DNA from: Falsirhodobacter halotolerans
GTDB lineage: Bacteria; Pseudomonadota; Alphaproteobacteria; Rhodobacterales; Rhodobacteraceae
Reading direction: 5' to 3'
DNA: 64,000 bases
Assembly (NCBI RefSeq): GCF_022899245.1
Contig: NZ_JALJAZ010000001.1
Coordinates: 1,519,501 to 1,583,500, forward strand
The first letter of the stretch is position 1. Each line of letters opens with the position of its first letter. The notes beneath the pieces are model-generated. The model had not been told where the DNA came from, made no database searches, and saw nothing but the letters and a program-made list of their open reading frames with translations. This document shows positions 17,017 to 28,349 of this stretch, piece by piece. The position numbers and the translations under genes are program-made.

Positions 17017-17045
17017 ATTGTAAACCATTCCCGACCCCTCACGAA
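17017..17045 (-). promoter_or_regulatory. Possible promoter of the siderophore importer operon
   Basis: On the minus strand, TTCGTG (17040-17045) and TACAAT (17017-17022) are 17 bases apart, about 60 bases before the binding-protein ATG. The -35 element is weak. It lies back-to-back with the pqi promoter. Confidence 0.35.
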
Positions 17046-17063
17046 GTTTTCGGTCGCACTTCG

Positions 17064-17091
17064 TTGACGAACCGCCGCGCGCGGATAAAAT
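17064..17091 (+). promoter_or_regulatory. Probable promoter of the pqi operon
   Basis: TTGACG at 17064 and TAAAAT at 17086 are 16 bases apart. The expected transcript start is near 17098, which nearly coincides with the ATG at 17099, so the first pqiA mRNA may be leaderless or may use a start further in. Confidence 0.5.
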
Positions 17092-17098
17092 ACGCGTC

Positions 17099-17755
17099 AT
17101 GGATCAGGTGCGCGATCAGTCTATGGCGGGGGTTCCGCTTCGTCAGCTGCGGGCCTGCCCGCATTGCGATGCGCTGTATCATCTGCCGCCTTTGAAATCG
17201 CGCGAACGCGGGGCCTGCCCCCGCTGTGGTGCCACGCTGATGTCACCCCGGTCGCACGCCTTTCCCCGCATCATTGCACTGGCCTTGGCGTCCCTGGTTC
17301 TTCTGATGATCGCCCTCTTCACGCCATTTCTGGATCTGACGGCGGCGGGCCTGCATTCGGATGCGTCCATTTGGGATGCGGCGATGGCCTTTTCAAACGG
17401 GATGATGGTGCCCCTGTCCATCGCGGTGGCGGCCTTCATCATCGTGATCCCGGCCCTTCGGCTGGCCCTGATCATCTATACCCTCGCGCCGCTGGCCTCG
17501 CACCGCCCGCCCGCACGTCACGCGGCCCACGCCTTTCGCCTGTCCGAGGCGCTGCGCCCCTGGTCGATGGCCGAGATCTTCGTGATCGGCGTCGCCGTGG
17601 CGCTGGTGAAGATCGCGGGCATGGCCTCGGTCGCGCCGGGCGTGGCCTTCTGGACCTTCGGCGCGCTGGTGATCGTGACCTTGTGGCAGGACAGCTTTCT
17701 GGACCGCGAACAGGTCTGGTCCGCCCTCGACCCCGCCCCCGAGGGAAAGGCATGA
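17099..17755 (+). CDS. pqiA: Paraquat-inducible protein A family (first copy)
   Basis: 218 residues. The N-terminal zinc-ribbon-like motif CPHCDALYHLP...CPRCG is followed by four hydrophobic segments (about residues 60-200), the PqiA layout. PqiA is the inner-membrane partner of the PqiB intermembrane lipid-transport tunnel. Here PqiA is split into two adjacent genes, each with one Cys motif and one membrane unit, instead of one double-length protein. The start may be 17099 (nearly leaderless) or 17123. It overlaps the second copy by 4 bases. Confidence 0.87.
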   Translation: MDQVRDQSMAGVPLRQLRACPHCDALYHLPPLKSRERGACPRCGATLMSPRSHAFPRIIALALASLVLLMIALFTPFLDLTAAGLHSDASIWDAAMAFSNGMMVPLSIAVAAFIIVIPALRLALIIYTLAPLASHRPPARHAAHAFRLSEALRPWSMAEIFVIGVAVALVKIAGMASVAPGVAFWTFGALVIVTLWQDSFLDREQVWSALDPAPEGKA

Positions 17756-18351
17756 TCAACATCCCCACCGCGCGGGATCAGGGGCTGGTGGGCTGCACCC
17801 GCTGCGGCCGGGTCTTCGATGCCCGCACCACCGAATGCGCGCGCTGCGGGGCCCCCCTGTCCAGCCGGCGGGTGCACAGCGTCCAGAAGGTCTGGGCCTG
17901 GTGGGCGGCGGGGCTTGTCGCCTATCTGCCCGCGAACATCTATCCCATGCTGCTGACCAGCACCCTTGGATCGAGCAGCGAGGCGACGATCCTTGGCGGC
18001 GTGGTCCAGTTGTGGGGGCACGGCTCCTATATGGTCGCGCTGGTCGTCTTCATTGCGTCGATCATCATTCCGGTGGGCAAGTTCCTGGCCATCGCCTTTC
18101 TGGCCGCGTCGTTGAACCGGCGGCGCTTCATGTCCGAACACGCGCAGCACCGCCTGTTCGCGGTGGTGGAGTTCATCGGGCGCTGGTCGATGATCGACGT
18201 TTTCGTTGTGGCCATCACCGCCTCTCTCGTGCAATTCAGTGTGGTGGCGACGGTCAATCCGGGCATCGCCGCGCTCAGCTTCGCCCTGTCCGTGGCCTTC
18301 ACCATGCAGGCCGCCCTTGCCTTCGACCCGCGCACCATTTGGGATGACTGA
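17752..18351 (+). CDS. pqiA: Paraquat-inducible protein A family (second copy)
   Basis: 199 residues. The N-terminal CTRCGRVFDARTTECARCG motif is followed by four membrane segments, including LPANIYPMLL and IIIPVGKFLAIAFL, hallmarks of PqiA. The ATG overlaps the stop of the first copy (ATGA), so the two halves are translationally coupled and likely work as a heterodimer equivalent to the two lobes of full-length PqiA. Confidence 0.9.
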   Translation: MINIPTARDQGLVGCTRCGRVFDARTTECARCGAPLSSRRVHSVQKVWAWWAAGLVAYLPANIYPMLLTSTLGSSSEATILGGVVQLWGHGSYMVALVVFIASIIIPVGKFLAIAFLAASLNRRRFMSEHAQHRLFAVVEFIGRWSMIDVFVVAITASLVQFSVVATVNPGIAALSFALSVAFTMQAALAFDPRTIWDD

Positions 18352-18354
18352 TCC

Positions 18355-20451
18355 GTGACCGATACCCCTCCGACAGACCGGCAGCCGCCCGAGCTTGCGG
18401 TGAAACCGCCCCGTCGTCACATCTGGCAACGGGTGTCGATCGTCTGGCTGGTGCCGCTGGTCGCGCTGATCGTGGCCATCGCGGTGGCCGTCAACAGCTA
18501 TACCAGCCGGGGCACGCTGATCCGCATCAGCTTTCAGAACGCCAGCGGGATCGAGGCGGGGCAGACCGCCCTGCGGTATCGCGATGTGAACATCGGCGCG
18601 GTGGAATCCGTCACCTTCGCGCCCGATCTGGACCGGGTGATCGTGGCGGCCCGCGTGGCCGACGACATTGCCGAATACATCGACACCGACGCCCAGTTCT
18701 GGGTCGTGCGCCCCGAAGTGTCGGTGCGCGGCATCAGCGGGCTGAGCACGGTGCTGTCCGGCGCCTATATCGCGGGCCAGTGGGACAACGTCCCCTCGGG
18801 GGAGGAGCGGACGTTCACCGGGCTGGAGGTGCCGCCCCTGCAATCGCAACAGGGCACGACGATCACGCTGCGCCTGCGCGACGGCAACCAGATATCCGCC
18901 GGGGCGCCCGTGATCCACAAGGGGATCGAAGTCGGGACCGTCGGCACCCCGCACCTGGACGAGGATGGCAATTCGGTGCTTCTCGAAGCCCTGATCCTTG
19001 CGCCCTATGACAAGATCCTGACCACCGACACGCGGTTCTGGGACGCGTCGGGCTTCGACATTCGCCTGGGCGCCAGCGGCATCGATCTGGATGTGCGGTC
19101 GCTGGCCGCGCTGATCGAAGGGGGGATCAACTTCGACACCGTCGTATCCGGCGGCACGATGGTGGAACCGGGTCAGGAATTCTTCGTCTATCGCAACGAA
19201 TCCGACGCGCGGGGATCGGTCTTCACATCGGCGGCGGAGGCGTCCACCTTCGTGTCCATCCTGTTCGACGGATCGGTCGCGGGATTGAGCGAGGGGGCCG
19301 AGGTGCGCTTCAACGGCGTGACCGTCGGCAATGTCACCGACCTTGGCGCGATTGCCCAGGATGGGGAGGACGGGCCGAACGTCCGAATGCTGGCGAACCT
19401 GTCGATCGGGGTCGGCGCGCTTGGCCTGCCCGACGACGCGACCGAGGACGACGCCCGCGACTTCCTCGCCGATCTGGTGCGAGAGCGCAATCTGCGCGCG
19501 CGGTTGGCCACGGCATCGCTGCTGACCGGATCGTTGATGGTGGAACTGGTGGAGGAGGAGGACGCCCCCCCCGCCGAGTTGGACCTCGATTATCGGCCCT
19601 TCCCCCTGATGCCCACGGGCGAAGCCGCCATCACCGAGTTCCAGACGACGGCGCAAGGGGTCATCAACCGTATCGGCGGCCTGCCGGTGGAGGAGTTGAT
19701 GCAGTCGGCCATCGGCGCGCTCAACAGCATCCAGTCGCTGGCGGGCGACCCGGAAACCCGCGGCGTGCCCACCGCCGTGACCGACCTGCTGGCCGAGGCG
19801 CGGGCCCTGATCTCGGGCGAGGATGTGGGGGCGACGCTGGCCAACGTCCGCGCTGCGACCGACACGCTGCGTCAGATCGCGACCGATCTGGAGCAGGGTC
19901 AGGCGGTGTCGAACCTGATTTCCGCGCTTGGCATGGCCAATTCGGCGATGGTGGGGGTGAACGACGCCTCCTCCGACTTCCCCGAAATTGCGCGGCAGGT
20001 GCGGGATCTGGCGGCGCGGGCCAACACCCTCCCGATCGAGGAGTTGGCGAATTCCACCGACAGCCTGATCCAGAGCATGGACAACATCCTTGCCAATCCC
20101 GACATGCAGCGCGTTCCGGGCACCGTGTCCGACGCGCTGGCCGAAGTGGCGCGAGTGTTGGGCGAAGTGCGCGAAGGCGGGGCCATCGGCAACGCGAACG
20201 ACGCCATCGCCGCCGCCCGCACCGCCGCCGAGAATGTGAGCGCGGCAGTCCAGAACCTGCCGAATCTTGCGGCCCGCGCGGCCAACCTGCTGGATCAGGC
20301 CGGAACCACCGTGTCCGGCTACGGCAGCGATTCCCGCTTTAACGTGGAGCTGGTGACCGCGCTGCGCAGCCTGCAAGAGGCGGCGAACACCATCAACTCG
20401 CTGGCACGCACGATCCAGCGCAATCCCAACTCGATCATCCTCGGACGTTAA
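18355..20451 (+). CDS. pqiB: PqiB-like MCE protein, intermembrane lipid transport
   Basis: 698 residues. One N-terminal transmembrane anchor (VSIVWLVPLVALIVAIAVAV) is followed by three MCE domains, recognisable at SFQNASGIEAGQTALRYRDV, RDGNQISAGAPVIHKGIEVG and DGSVAGLSEGAEVRFNGVTVG. A long helical C-terminal half (from about residue 420) should form the periplasm-spanning needle. GTG start three bases after the pqiA stop. It works with PqiA in the inner membrane and PqiC at the outer membrane to move lipids between membranes. Confidence 0.92.
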   Translation: MTDTPPTDRQPPELAVKPPRRHIWQRVSIVWLVPLVALIVAIAVAVNSYTSRGTLIRISFQNASGIEAGQTALRYRDVNIGAVESVTFAPDLDRVIVAARVADDIAEYIDTDAQFWVVRPEVSVRGISGLSTVLSGAYIAGQWDNVPSGEERTFTGLEVPPLQSQQGTTITLRLRDGNQISAGAPVIHKGIEVGTVGTPHLDEDGNSVLLEALILAPYDKILTTDTRFWDASGFDIRLGASGIDLDVRSLAALIEGGINFDTVVSGGTMVEPGQEFFVYRNESDARGSVFTSAAEASTFVSILFDGSVAGLSEGAEVRFNGVTVGNVTDLGAIAQDGEDGPNVRMLANLSIGVGALGLPDDATEDDARDFLADLVRERNLRARLATASLLTGSLMVELVEEEDAPPAELDLDYRPFPLMPTGEAAITEFQTTAQGVINRIGGLPVEELMQSAIGALNSIQSLAGDPETRGVPTAVTDLLAEARALISGEDVGATLANVRAATDTLRQIATDLEQGQAVSNLISALGMANSAMVGVNDASSDFPEIARQVRDLAARANTLPIEELANSTDSLIQSMDNILANPDMQRVPGTVSDALAEVARVLGEVREGGAIGNANDAIAAARTAAENVSAAVQNLPNLAARAANLLDQAGTTVSGYGSDSRFNVELVTALRSLQEAANTINSLARTIQRNPNSIILGR

Positions 20452-20461
20452 GGAGCCAATG

Positions 20462-21016
20462 ATGAGACACCTTTTCGCCCTGCCCCTTCTTCTGGCCCTT
20501 GCCGCCTGCGGCACCCCCCCGGCGTGGGAGATGCAGACCGGCGCCTCGGCCACCCGCGTCACCACCGCCGCCCGCTCCATCATGGTGCGCGAGGTGTCGA
20601 TGCCCGATTACGCCGCCGACGACGCCATGGCGCGCCAGGATGCGAACGGCGCGGTCAGCGTCCTGAACCGCGTCCGCTGGGCCGATGTGCAGCCCCGCGC
20701 CGTGACGCTGGCTTTGGCGCGGCAGTTGAACGACAGCCTGAGCGCCACAGTCGCCCCCGAGCCCTGGCCGCTGGCCGGCCTGCCGGATGGCGAGGTGGAC
20801 GTCCGCATCGAGCGAATCCTTGCCGGCTCCGACCGGGTGTTCCGGCTGAACGGCGTGTTCTATGTCCGGGCAGAAGGCGTCAATCTGGGCGCGTCGTCGC
20901 GCAATTTCGCCATCGCGGTTCCCATGGCCGGCACCGAACCCGCCGACATCGCCGCCGCGCAATCGCAGGCCGTCGCCCGTCTGGCGCAGGATATCGCCCG
21001 GTCGGTCGCGCGCTGA
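20462..21016 (+). CDS. pqiC: PqiC-like outer-membrane lipoprotein
   Basis: 184 residues. A lipoprotein signal (LLLALAACG lipobox) is followed by an ABC-type transport auxiliary lipoprotein domain with RARAVTLALARQLND-like and YVRAEGVNLGASSRNFAIAV segments. The SD AGGAG overlaps the pqiB stop; the second of two adjacent ATGs has the better spacing (6 bases). As the last pqi gene it should anchor the PqiB needle at the outer membrane. Confidence 0.85.
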   Translation: MRHLFALPLLLALAACGTPPAWEMQTGASATRVTTAARSIMVREVSMPDYAADDAMARQDANGAVSVLNRVRWADVQPRAVTLALARQLNDSLSATVAPEPWPLAGLPDGEVDVRIERILAGSDRVFRLNGVFYVRAEGVNLGASSRNFAIAVPMAGTEPADIAAAQSQAVARLAQDIARSVAR

Positions 21017-21079
21017 TCCCCCGGCTCTTGTGATTGTGGCGGGCGGCTTTTATGTCTGCCCGCGCACAGAACGGACGAG

Positions 21080-21961
21080 ATGATGGGCAAACACAATCGC
21101 AGCCGCACCCGCGACTGGATGGAGAACGCGGCCCTGCGCGGGTTGATCGGCGGGCTGCTTTGCCTGCCCTATGCGTGGCGTGTGCCGTTGTGCGGCTGGG
21201 TCATGTCACGCGTCATCGCGCCGATCGCGGGCTATGACAAGCGGATCCGTGAAAACCTAGCCAAGGTCATGCCCGACCTGCCCAAGGCGGAGGTGGAACG
21301 TCTGGTCCGCCGCGTTCCCGACAATGTCGGCCGCAGCGTGATCGAGAACTACTCCGGCAGGGAATTCTTGGAGCGCGCCGGGCGCAGCCCCGTCGTCGGC
21401 GACGGGCTGGCGGCGGTGGAAGCCGCCCATGCCGCGCAGCGCCCCGTGATCTTCGTGACCGCCCATTTCGGCAATTACGAGGCCAGCCGTGCCGCGATGA
21501 CCGCGCGCGGATACACCGTCGGCGTTCTCTATCGCCAGATGAACAACCGTTATTTCAACGATCATTACGTTCGCGCGATGGAACAGCTGGGCGAACCGGC
21601 CTTTCCGCGCGGGCGGCAGGGTCTGGGCGGAATGCTGAAGTTCCTGCGCGGCGGCGGCAAGCTGGGAATGCTAATCGACCTGCACATCTATGACGGGGAA
21701 CGGCTGACCTTCTTCGACCGCCCGGCGATGACGTCGCTTTCGGCCGCGGAACTGGCGATGAAATACAATGCCGTCCTGATCCCCGCCTATGCCATCCGGC
21801 AAGAGAACGGTCTGGACTTCAAGATCATCTTCGAGGGCCCGATCCCCCATACCGACACCCGCACCATGACGCAGGCGCTGAACGATTCGCTGGAAGACCT
21901 GGTGCGCACGCATCTGGACCAGTGGTTCTGGATTCACCGCCGCTGGAAGGCGCGGGACTAG
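21080..21961 (+). CDS. LpxL/HtrB-like lysophospholipid or lipid A acyltransferase
   Basis: 293 residues. It has an N-terminal hydrophobic segment and the HX4E catalytic motif (His129-FGNY-Glu134), with ARGYTVGVLYRQMNNRYFND and QWFWIHRRWK as conserved blocks of the lipid A secondary acyltransferase family. It transfers an acyl chain to lipid A precursor or a related lipid at the inner-membrane face. It follows pqiC by 63 bases on the same strand, so it may belong to the same envelope-lipid operon. Confidence 0.85.
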   Translation: MMGKHNRSRTRDWMENAALRGLIGGLLCLPYAWRVPLCGWVMSRVIAPIAGYDKRIRENLAKVMPDLPKAEVERLVRRVPDNVGRSVIENYSGREFLERAGRSPVVGDGLAAVEAAHAAQRPVIFVTAHFGNYEASRAAMTARGYTVGVLYRQMNNRYFNDHYVRAMEQLGEPAFPRGRQGLGGMLKFLRGGGKLGMLIDLHIYDGERLTFFDRPAMTSLSAAELAMKYNAVLIPAYAIRQENGLDFKIIFEGPIPHTDTRTMTQALNDSLEDLVRTHLDQWFWIHRRWKARD

Positions 21962-21962
21962 G

Positions 21963-22655
21963 TCAGTCCAGCCGCGCGGCGGACAGGATCGCGCCCGGTC
22001 CCGCCTCCTGAAGGATCACCACCGCGGGCTCCTCCCCCGTGACCGGAAGGGTCGCGTCCAACGGGGCGGTGCCCGCCCAGTCCTGCACCACATTCCACGA
22101 CGTGACGATGTTGTGGTAATCGATGGACATGCCCGCATTCTCGCCCTTGTCGATCTCCATGCGGATTTCGGGGCGGTAACGGACAACGGTTACCTTCAAT
22201 GGCCCGCGCAAGGCGCCCACGGCCTCGGCGCGGATGTGCATCTGATCGCCCACGCGGTCGGCCGTCAGGGTCACGGCCGCAGGGGTCGCCGCGTGGTGCA
22301 GGATCATCGATTCAAGATCGCGGGGCTGCGTTCCCTGGATCCGGTCGCGTCCGTTCACGATGAACTGCGGCGTGTAAAGGGTCCGGTCGCCCGTCATGCG
22401 GGCATAGGCCTTCTGGCGGTCGGTGAACGCGGCTTGCCCGAAGGCATCCTTCCAGCCGATGTAATCCCAGTAATCGACATGCAGCGCCAAGGCGATGACC
22501 CGTGGGTCATCGGCCAGACGGGCCATCTCCTCATCCGCGGGCGGACAGGCCGAACACCCCTGCGAGGTATAGAGTTCGATCACCACCGGCTGGGCGATGG
22601 CCGCGCTGCCCATGGCAAGGACGAACCCGCATGCGGCGCCAAGGATCGTGTGCAT
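21963..22655 (-). CDS. DUF1223 secreted thioredoxin-fold protein
   Basis: 230 residues. The signal peptide MHTILGAACGFVLAMGSAAIAQ is followed by VIELYTSQGCSACPPADE with CxxC at Cys34/Cys37, then ALHVDYWDYIGWKD and TPQFIVNGRD, the DUF1223 signature. It is probably a periplasmic thiol protein; no reaction is established. GGGAG lies upstream of the ATG at 22655. Longer frames to 22934 run into the aconitase promoter and lack the signal peptide start. Confidence 0.87.
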   Translation of the reverse strand: MHTILGAACGFVLAMGSAAIAQPVVIELYTSQGCSACPPADEEMARLADDPRVIALALHVDYWDYIGWKDAFGQAAFTDRQKAYARMTGDRTLYTPQFIVNGRDRIQGTQPRDLESMILHHAATPAAVTLTADRVGDQMHIRAEAVGALRGPLKVTVVRYRPEIRMEIDKGENAGMSIDYHNIVTSWNVVQDWAGTAPLDATLPVTGEEPAVVILQEAGPGAILSAARLD

Positions 22656-22762
22656 GTCGTCTCCCCCAATGGTCCCATGAGGTTCTAGACGTGATCCGCC
22701 CCCCCTGCCAATCAAGGAATTGCGAGTTTGGCGATATGGGCTTTTCCCTCTGGAATGTCGGC

Positions 22763-22777
22763 ATACATTCGTATACA
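22763..22777 (+). promoter_or_regulatory. Direct repeat, possible operator upstream of acnA
   Basis: ATACA occurs twice with 10-bp spacing, embedded in GCATACATTCGTATAC, which can also be read as an imperfect inverted repeat. It lies about 90 bases before acnA in the 211-bp divergent region. No specific regulator can be named. Confidence 0.3.
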
Positions 22778-22866
22778 GAACAAGCCGAGACTTGCGCCGA
22801 ATGCCCACGGCTGGCATCACAACGCAAGCCAAGCCATTGAACCGAGCCAGTGCCAGGAGGCCCGCC

Positions 22867-25572
<2,706 letters not shown>

Positions 25573-25590
25573 GGCCCGCCGATACGTCAA

Positions 25591-25620
25591 AAGGCCCCGG
25601 GTGATTCCGGGGCCTTTTTT
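25591..25620 (+). terminator. Rho-independent terminator of acnA
   Basis: A 10-bp perfect stem (AAGGCCCCGG / CCGGGGCCTT) with loop GTGATT and a T run, starting 18 bases after the acnA stop. Confidence 0.92.
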
Positions 25621-25657
25621 CGTTCCGCCGGGCACGGGAATCCGATAGGTCGGGGGC

Positions 25658-26269
25658 ATGGAATTGCGCGTCACCGATCTGGCCTGCCTGCGGGGGGGGA
25701 TGATTGTCCTGTCCAGCCTGACCTTTTCGGTCACGGCGGGTCAGGCGTTGATGCTGCGCGGCCCCAATGGCGTCGGCAAGACGACCCTGCTGCGGACCCT
25801 TGCCGGCCTGCAACCCCCCGCCTCGGGCCGGATCACGGTGCCGGAAGAGGCCATCGCCTACGCCGCCCATTCCGACGGTCTGAAATCAATGTTGACGGTG
25901 GGGGAGAACCTGTCGTTCTGGGGGACGGTTTTCGGCCATCCCGTCGATGCGGCGCTGGACCGGATGGACCTGGCCCACCTGCGCGACCGCCCCGCCCAGA
26001 CCCTTTCGGCGGGCCAGCGGCGGCGGCTGGGGCTTGCGCGGCTGTTGGTGGCGGGTCGGCCGATCTGGCTGCTGGACGAACCGACCATATCGCTGGACGT
26101 GGCCTCGGTCACAATGTTCGAGGGCGTAGTGCGCGACCATCTGGCCTCAGGCGGCTTGGCTCTCATCGCCAGCCACATCGACATCGCCGTGGGGGCCACG
26201 GTGCTGGACCTCGCCCCCCACGCGACCCGCACCATCGAAGCGAAGGGCTTTGACGAGGCCTTCCTGTGA
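25658..26269 (+). CDS. ccmA: Cytochrome c maturation ABC ATPase
   Basis: 203 residues. Walker A GPNGVGKTT, signature LSAGQRRRLGLARLL and Walker B IWLLDEPTISLD are intact. CcmA releases the CcmE-heme complex together with CcmB and CcmC. It opens the ccmABCDG operon; each gene overlaps or closely follows the next. The SD is weak (a G-rich stretch). Confidence 0.95.
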   Translation: MELRVTDLACLRGGMIVLSSLTFSVTAGQALMLRGPNGVGKTTLLRTLAGLQPPASGRITVPEEAIAYAAHSDGLKSMLTVGENLSFWGTVFGHPVDAALDRMDLAHLRDRPAQTLSAGQRRRLGLARLLVAGRPIWLLDEPTISLDVASVTMFEGVVRDHLASGGLALIASHIDIAVGATVLDLAPHATRTIEAKGFDEAFL

Positions 26270-26922
26270 CGGCCCTGCTGCTGCGCGACCTGCGGCTGGC
26301 CTTCCGCGCGGGTGGGGGCTTCGGCTTGGGTCTGGGATTCTTTCTGATTCTGGCGGTGCTGGCCCCGTTGGCGATCGGGCCGGACACGGCCATCCTGGGC
26401 CGAATCGCCCCGGGCGTGCTTTGGTTGGGGGCCCTGCTCGCCTGCCTTCTGTCGCTCGATCGGATTTTCGCGTTGGATCACGAAGATGGCTCGCTGGATC
26501 TCATTGCCACCTCCCCCCTTCCGCTGGAGGGGGTGGTGGCGGTCAAGGCCCTGTCCCATTGGATCGTGACGGGTCTGCCGCTTGCGGCGCTGGCGCCGGT
26601 TCTGGCGGTGATGCTGGGCCTGCCACCTTCGGGGTATGGCTGGCTGGTCGCCTCACTTCTGATCGGAACCCCCGCCTTGTCGGTCATCGGCACGTTCGGC
26701 GCGGCGCTGACCGTGGGTCTGAAGCGGGGGGGGCTGCTGCTCAGCCTTCTGGTGCTGCCGCTTTACGTCCCGACGCTGGTCTTCGGGGCCGAGGTGGTGC
26801 GCCGTGGGGCCGAGGGCCAGCCCGTGGGCAACGCGCTGGCCCTTCTGGCCGCGCTGACCTTCGGGGCGGCGGCGCTGCTTCCTTTTGCCTCGTCCCATGC
26901 GCTGCGGATCAATCTAAGATGA
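26266..26922 (+). CDS. ccmB: Heme exporter protein B
   Basis: 218 residues with six hydrophobic segments; HEDGSLDLIATSPLPLEGVV-type and FGAEVVRRG regions match CcmB. The GTG start overlaps the ccmA stop by four bases. It is the membrane subunit of the CcmAB(C) heme-handling transporter. Confidence 0.93.
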   Translation: MTALLLRDLRLAFRAGGGFGLGLGFFLILAVLAPLAIGPDTAILGRIAPGVLWLGALLACLLSLDRIFALDHEDGSLDLIATSPLPLEGVVAVKALSHWIVTGLPLAALAPVLAVMLGLPPSGYGWLVASLLIGTPALSVIGTFGAALTVGLKRGGLLLSLLVLPLYVPTLVFGAEVVRRGAEGQPVGNALALLAALTFGAAALLPFASSHALRINLR

Positions 26923-26959
26923 CTTGCGCATCCGTCATGAAACCATCACTCAGGGCCCC

Positions 26960-27688
26960 ATGTCGATCTGGACCTATGCCAATCCCGTAAAGTTCATGAC
27001 CCTGTCGGGGCGCATCCTTCCATGGGCGGCGACCTTGGCGGCGCTGGCGCTGTCGGTGGGGCTGATCTGGGGCTTCTTCCTGACGCCGGACGACTTCCGT
27101 CAGGGCTCCACGGTGCGGATCATCTACATCCATGTGCCCGCGGCACTGATGGCGATCAACGGCTGGATGATCATGCTGGTCGCATCCCTGATCTGGCTGA
27201 TCCGGCGGCATCACGTCTCCGCCCTCGTGGCCAAGGCGGCGGCACCTGTGGGGCTGGTGATGACGCTGGTCGCGCTGATCACCGGCGCGTTCTGGGGCCA
27301 GCCCATGTGGGGCACCTGGTGGGCGTGGGAGCCGCGGCTGACGTCGTTCCTGATCCTGTTCCTGTTCTATCTGGGCTATATTGCGCTGTGGAAGGCGATC
27401 GAGGATCCCGACACCGCCGCGGACCTGACCGCGGTCCTGTGCATGGTCGGTTCGGTCTTTGCGCTTCTGTCCCGCTATGCCGTCCTGTTCTGGAATCAGG
27501 GGCTGCATCAGGGGGCCAGCCTGTCTCTCGACAAGAAGCAGAACGTGGCCGACGTTTTCTGGTATCCGCTCGTCATCTCCATGATCGGGTTCGCGCTGAT
27601 GTTCTTCGCCCTCGTCCTTGTGCGGACGCGGACGGAGATCCGGGCCCGCCGGTTGCAGGCGCTGCTGTTGAAGGAACGCATGGCATGA
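26960..27688 (+). CDS. ccmC: Heme lyase for CcmE
   Basis: 242 residues, six transmembrane segments. Conserved YIHVPAA and the tryptophan-rich WWD-type loop are present, but the loop reads WGTWWAWEPRLTS, with Glu where the family normally has Asp. CcmC loads heme onto CcmE. The start at 26960 fits the family N-terminus (SIWTYANPVKF). It overlaps ccmD by 4 bases. Confidence 0.94.
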   Translation: MSIWTYANPVKFMTLSGRILPWAATLAALALSVGLIWGFFLTPDDFRQGSTVRIIYIHVPAALMAINGWMIMLVASLIWLIRRHHVSALVAKAAAPVGLVMTLVALITGAFWGQPMWGTWWAWEPRLTSFLILFLFYLGYIALWKAIEDPDTAADLTAVLCMVGSVFALLSRYAVLFWNQGLHQGASLSLDKKQNVADVFWYPLVISMIGFALMFFALVLVRTRTEIRARRLQALLLKERMA

Positions 27689-27837
27689 TTCCCGATCTTG
27701 GAAAATACGCGGCGACGGTTCTGGGGGCCTATGGCCTGACCTTTCTGCTGATGGGCGGCCTGATCGGGCTGTCGATCTGGCAGGCGGCCCGGATGCGGCG
27801 CAAGCTGGCCGAGGTGGAGCGGAGGGTCCGGTCATGA
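27685..27837 (+). CDS. ccmD: Heme exporter protein D
   Basis: 50 residues: a single transmembrane helix (YGLTFLLMGGLIGLSIW) and a basic cytoplasmic tail, the standard CcmD form that stabilises the CcmABC-CcmE complex. ATGA overlaps link it to ccmC on one side and ccmG on the other. Confidence 0.9.
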   Translation: MIPDLGKYAATVLGAYGLTFLLMGGLIGLSIWQAARMRRKLAEVERRVRS

Positions 27838-28349
27838 AGCCGCTGTTGCTGCTGCCCCCCCTGCTCTTTGCCGGGCTGGCGGCCCTGTTCTATGCGGGCA
27901 TGATGCGCACCGATCCGAACGCCCTGCCCACCGCCTTTGCAGGCAAACCCGCCCCCGCGCTGCAAGTGGCCGGCCTGCCCGAGGACACGTTGCGCGACGG
28001 TCGGGTGAAGCTGGTGAACTTCTGGGCCAGCTGGTGCGGCCCCTGCCGGGCCGAACATCCCATGCTGATGGAGCTTGCGGCCGAAGGCGTGCCGATCGTC
28101 GGCATCAACTACAAGGATGTGCCCGCCAACGCCGAACGGTTCCTGCGGGATCTGGGCGATCCCTTCGCCGAACGCGGGGCCGACACGGCGGGGCGCACAG
28201 GTCTGAACTGGGGTCTGTATGGCGTGCCGGAAACCTTCGTGGTGGACGGCGATGGCACGATCCTGTCGCGCATCGCCGGTCCGGTCATGGCCGAGGATGT
28301 GGAGGCGATCCGCGCGCTTAACGCAGATACTCCACCAGCTGGCGGGTAG
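27834..28349 (+). CDS. ccmG: CcmG/DsbE thiol:disulfide oxidoreductase
   Basis: 171 residues. N-terminal membrane anchor, then a thioredoxin fold with WASWCGPCR (Cys68/Cys71) and GVPETF containing the cis-Pro. It reduces apocytochrome c CxxCH cysteines in the periplasm before heme attachment. The last 32 bases overlap the convergent pgi gene. No ccmE, ccmF or ccmH is in the window. Confidence 0.95.
   Translation: MKPLLLLPPLLFAGLAALFYAGMMRTDPNALPTAFAGKPAPALQVAGLPEDTLRDGRVKLVNFWASWCGPCRAEHPMLMELAAEGVPIVGINYKDVPANAERFLRDLGDPFAERGADTAGRTGLNWGLYGVPETFVVDGDGTILSRIAGPVMAEDVEAIRALNADTPPAGG

Noticed and set aside
17518-20583. Very long open frame (over 1000 codons) on the minus strand across the pqi operon; similar ones at 884-4018 (+), 22531-25734 (-), 54241-56808 (-) and 61080-62831 (+)
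   Set aside because: They mirror real genes in a high-GC genome where stop codons are rare in other frames. The products are rich in Arg, His, Gln and Gly with no motif, and they lie opposite proteins with clear family signatures.
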